A DNA stretch of 64,000 nt from Candidatus Sphingomonas colombiensis (GTDB taxonomy: Bacteria > Pseudomonadota > Alphaproteobacteria > Sphingomonadales > Sphingomonadaceae): positions 3,565,001 to 3,629,000 of the forward strand of contig CP119315.1 of NCBI GenBank assembly GCA_029202845.1, read 5' to 3'. A program made the position numbers and the translations under genes. Below are positions 63,291 to 64,000 of this stretch, piece after piece (the first letter of the stretch is position 1; each line of letters opens with the position of its first letter). The notes under the pieces were generated by a model. The model was not told the DNA's origin and searched no databases. It saw only the letters and a list, made by a program, of their open reading frames with translations.

Positions 63291-64000
63291 TCAGCCGAGA
63301 AACGCAACCATCCCCACTGCGGCTGCCCCCATCACCACGGTCGCGAGCCAGCCAAAGAATTTCAGCGGTGCCGATGCGGTAAAATCGCCCATGATGCTGC
63401 GCGTGGAAACGACGATCATCAGGCCGACGAGAACGGGCACCGCAACAACGCCGTTGATTACGGCGCTCCAGAATAATGCTTTCATCGGCCTGATGGGCGA
63501 CCAGTCAATCGCGACACCCAATGCCATGCCAAGTGCGATCACCGCATAGAATGCCTTGGCGCGCATCGGCTTATATTCCAGACTGGCGTTCCATCCGCCG
63601 ATTTCGCAGACGGCGTAGGCGGATGAGCCAACAAGGACCGGCACCGCAAGAAGCCCGGTTCCGACAATGCCGAGACTGAAGATCACAAACGCGACTTTGC
63701 CCGCGATCGGTTTCAATACCTGCGCCGCGTCGGCCGCGCTCTGGATATCGATCTTCCCGGCGGCGTGGAGCGTACTCGCCGTACCGAGAATAATGGCCAA
63801 CGCGACGACATTCGATACAGCCATGCCCGCAAAGGTATCCCAGCGGATGCGGCTCAGCGCGTCTGGCGCCTGCGCACGGGCGCGATTGAGCGGCACTCGT
63901 TCATCGACCTGATCAATTTCCTCGACCTCCTGCGCCGCCTGCCAAAAGAACAGATATGGGCTGATCGTTGTGCCGAAGATCGCAACAATGGTCGTGATCG
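63291..64000 (-). CDS. Nramp-family divalent metal transporter (5' end outside window)
   Basis: The minus-strand frame is open from the window edge to the stop at 63291, about 236 residues. It contains the Nramp helix 6 region IFGTTISPYLFFWQAAQEVE followed by helices FAGMAVSNVVALAIILGTAS, FSLGIVGTGLLAVPVLVGSS, AVINGVVAVPVLVGLMIVVS and a final helix. The family imports Mn2+, Fe2+ or related ions with protons. The internal GTG at 63896 is not the true start; the N-terminal half lies beyond the window. Confidence 0.88.
   Translation of the reverse strand, partial: ITTIVAIFGTTISPYLFFWQAAQEVEEIDQVDERVPLNRARAQAPDALSRIRWDTFAGMAVSNVVALAIILGTASTLHAAGKIDIQSAADAAQVLKPIAGKVAFVIFSLGIVGTGLLAVPVLVGSSAYAVCEIGGWNASLEYKPMRAKAFYAVIALGMALGVAIDWSPIRPMKALFWSAVINGVVAVPVLVGLMIVVSTRSIMGDFTASAPLKFFGWLATVVMGAAAVGMVAFLG

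Overview
The window reads as a high-GC sphingomonad-type alphaproteobacterial chromosome (Sphingomonas or a close relative). This is inferred from gene content: UrcA, RcnB and DUF3035 proteins, an Lgt-like/TlpA fusion, Tat-exported oxidases and peptidases, an alphaproteobacterial RpoH-type promoter before dnaK, and densely packed convergent and divergent genes. No taxonomic marker such as rRNA is present, so genus level is an inference.

Layout. 1-7.4 kb: envelope and redox genes (GlsB-like membrane protein, BBE-type flavin oxidase divergent from a LytTR regulator, an atypical SDR, a DsbA/TlpA/DsbA thiol-redox cluster, MlaA). 7.6-15.6 kb: an accessory island holding a complete type II-C CRISPR-Cas system: tracrRNA on the minus strand, then cas9, cas1 and cas2 on the plus strand, then a 19-repeat array and a degenerate IS3-family element. 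The island is bracketed by a 75-bp direct repeat whose right copy contains the 3' end of an intact tRNA-Glu gene, so the locus looks like a tRNA-targeted integration. 15.7-34 kb: core genes (recJ, LysR regulator, 2OG oxygenase, RcnB-like repeat protein, GT2, two secreted peptidases, bifunctional RelA/SpoT, HxlR regulator, MFS and DMT transporters, hom). 34-43 kb: OPT transporter, GH130 phosphorylase beside a multiply frameshifted glycosyltransferase, queF, sseA-metC. 42.9-48.5 kb: ribF, ileS, lspA and DUF3035 in one orientation, plus a metallophosphoesterase. 48.6-58.6 kb: two acyl-CoA dehydrogenases, aldehyde dehydrogenase, purB, copper chaperone, dnaK-dnaJ. 58.6-64 kb: tRNA-Arg followed by debris (recombinase tail, IS3 tail), a diguanylate cyclase, a frameshifted amidohydrolase, a truncated M19 dipeptidase and an Nramp transporter that runs off the window.

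How the CRISPR parts fit together. The tracrRNA anti-repeat pairs along nearly the whole 36-nt repeat when the array is read on the minus strand, so crRNAs and tracrRNA are both minus-strand transcripts while the cas operon runs the other way. Cas9 keeps all RuvC and HNH residues, and Cas1 and Cas2 keep theirs. The crRNA-sense upstream end of the array is cut by the IS element 28 nt after the last repeat, so any leader on that side is displaced or lost. Two neighbouring spacers overlap by 19 nt, which exposes part of a protospacer flank inside the array. The tracrRNA anti-repeat carries an extra 13 nt from an internal 7-nt duplication. These are the most interesting features of the window.
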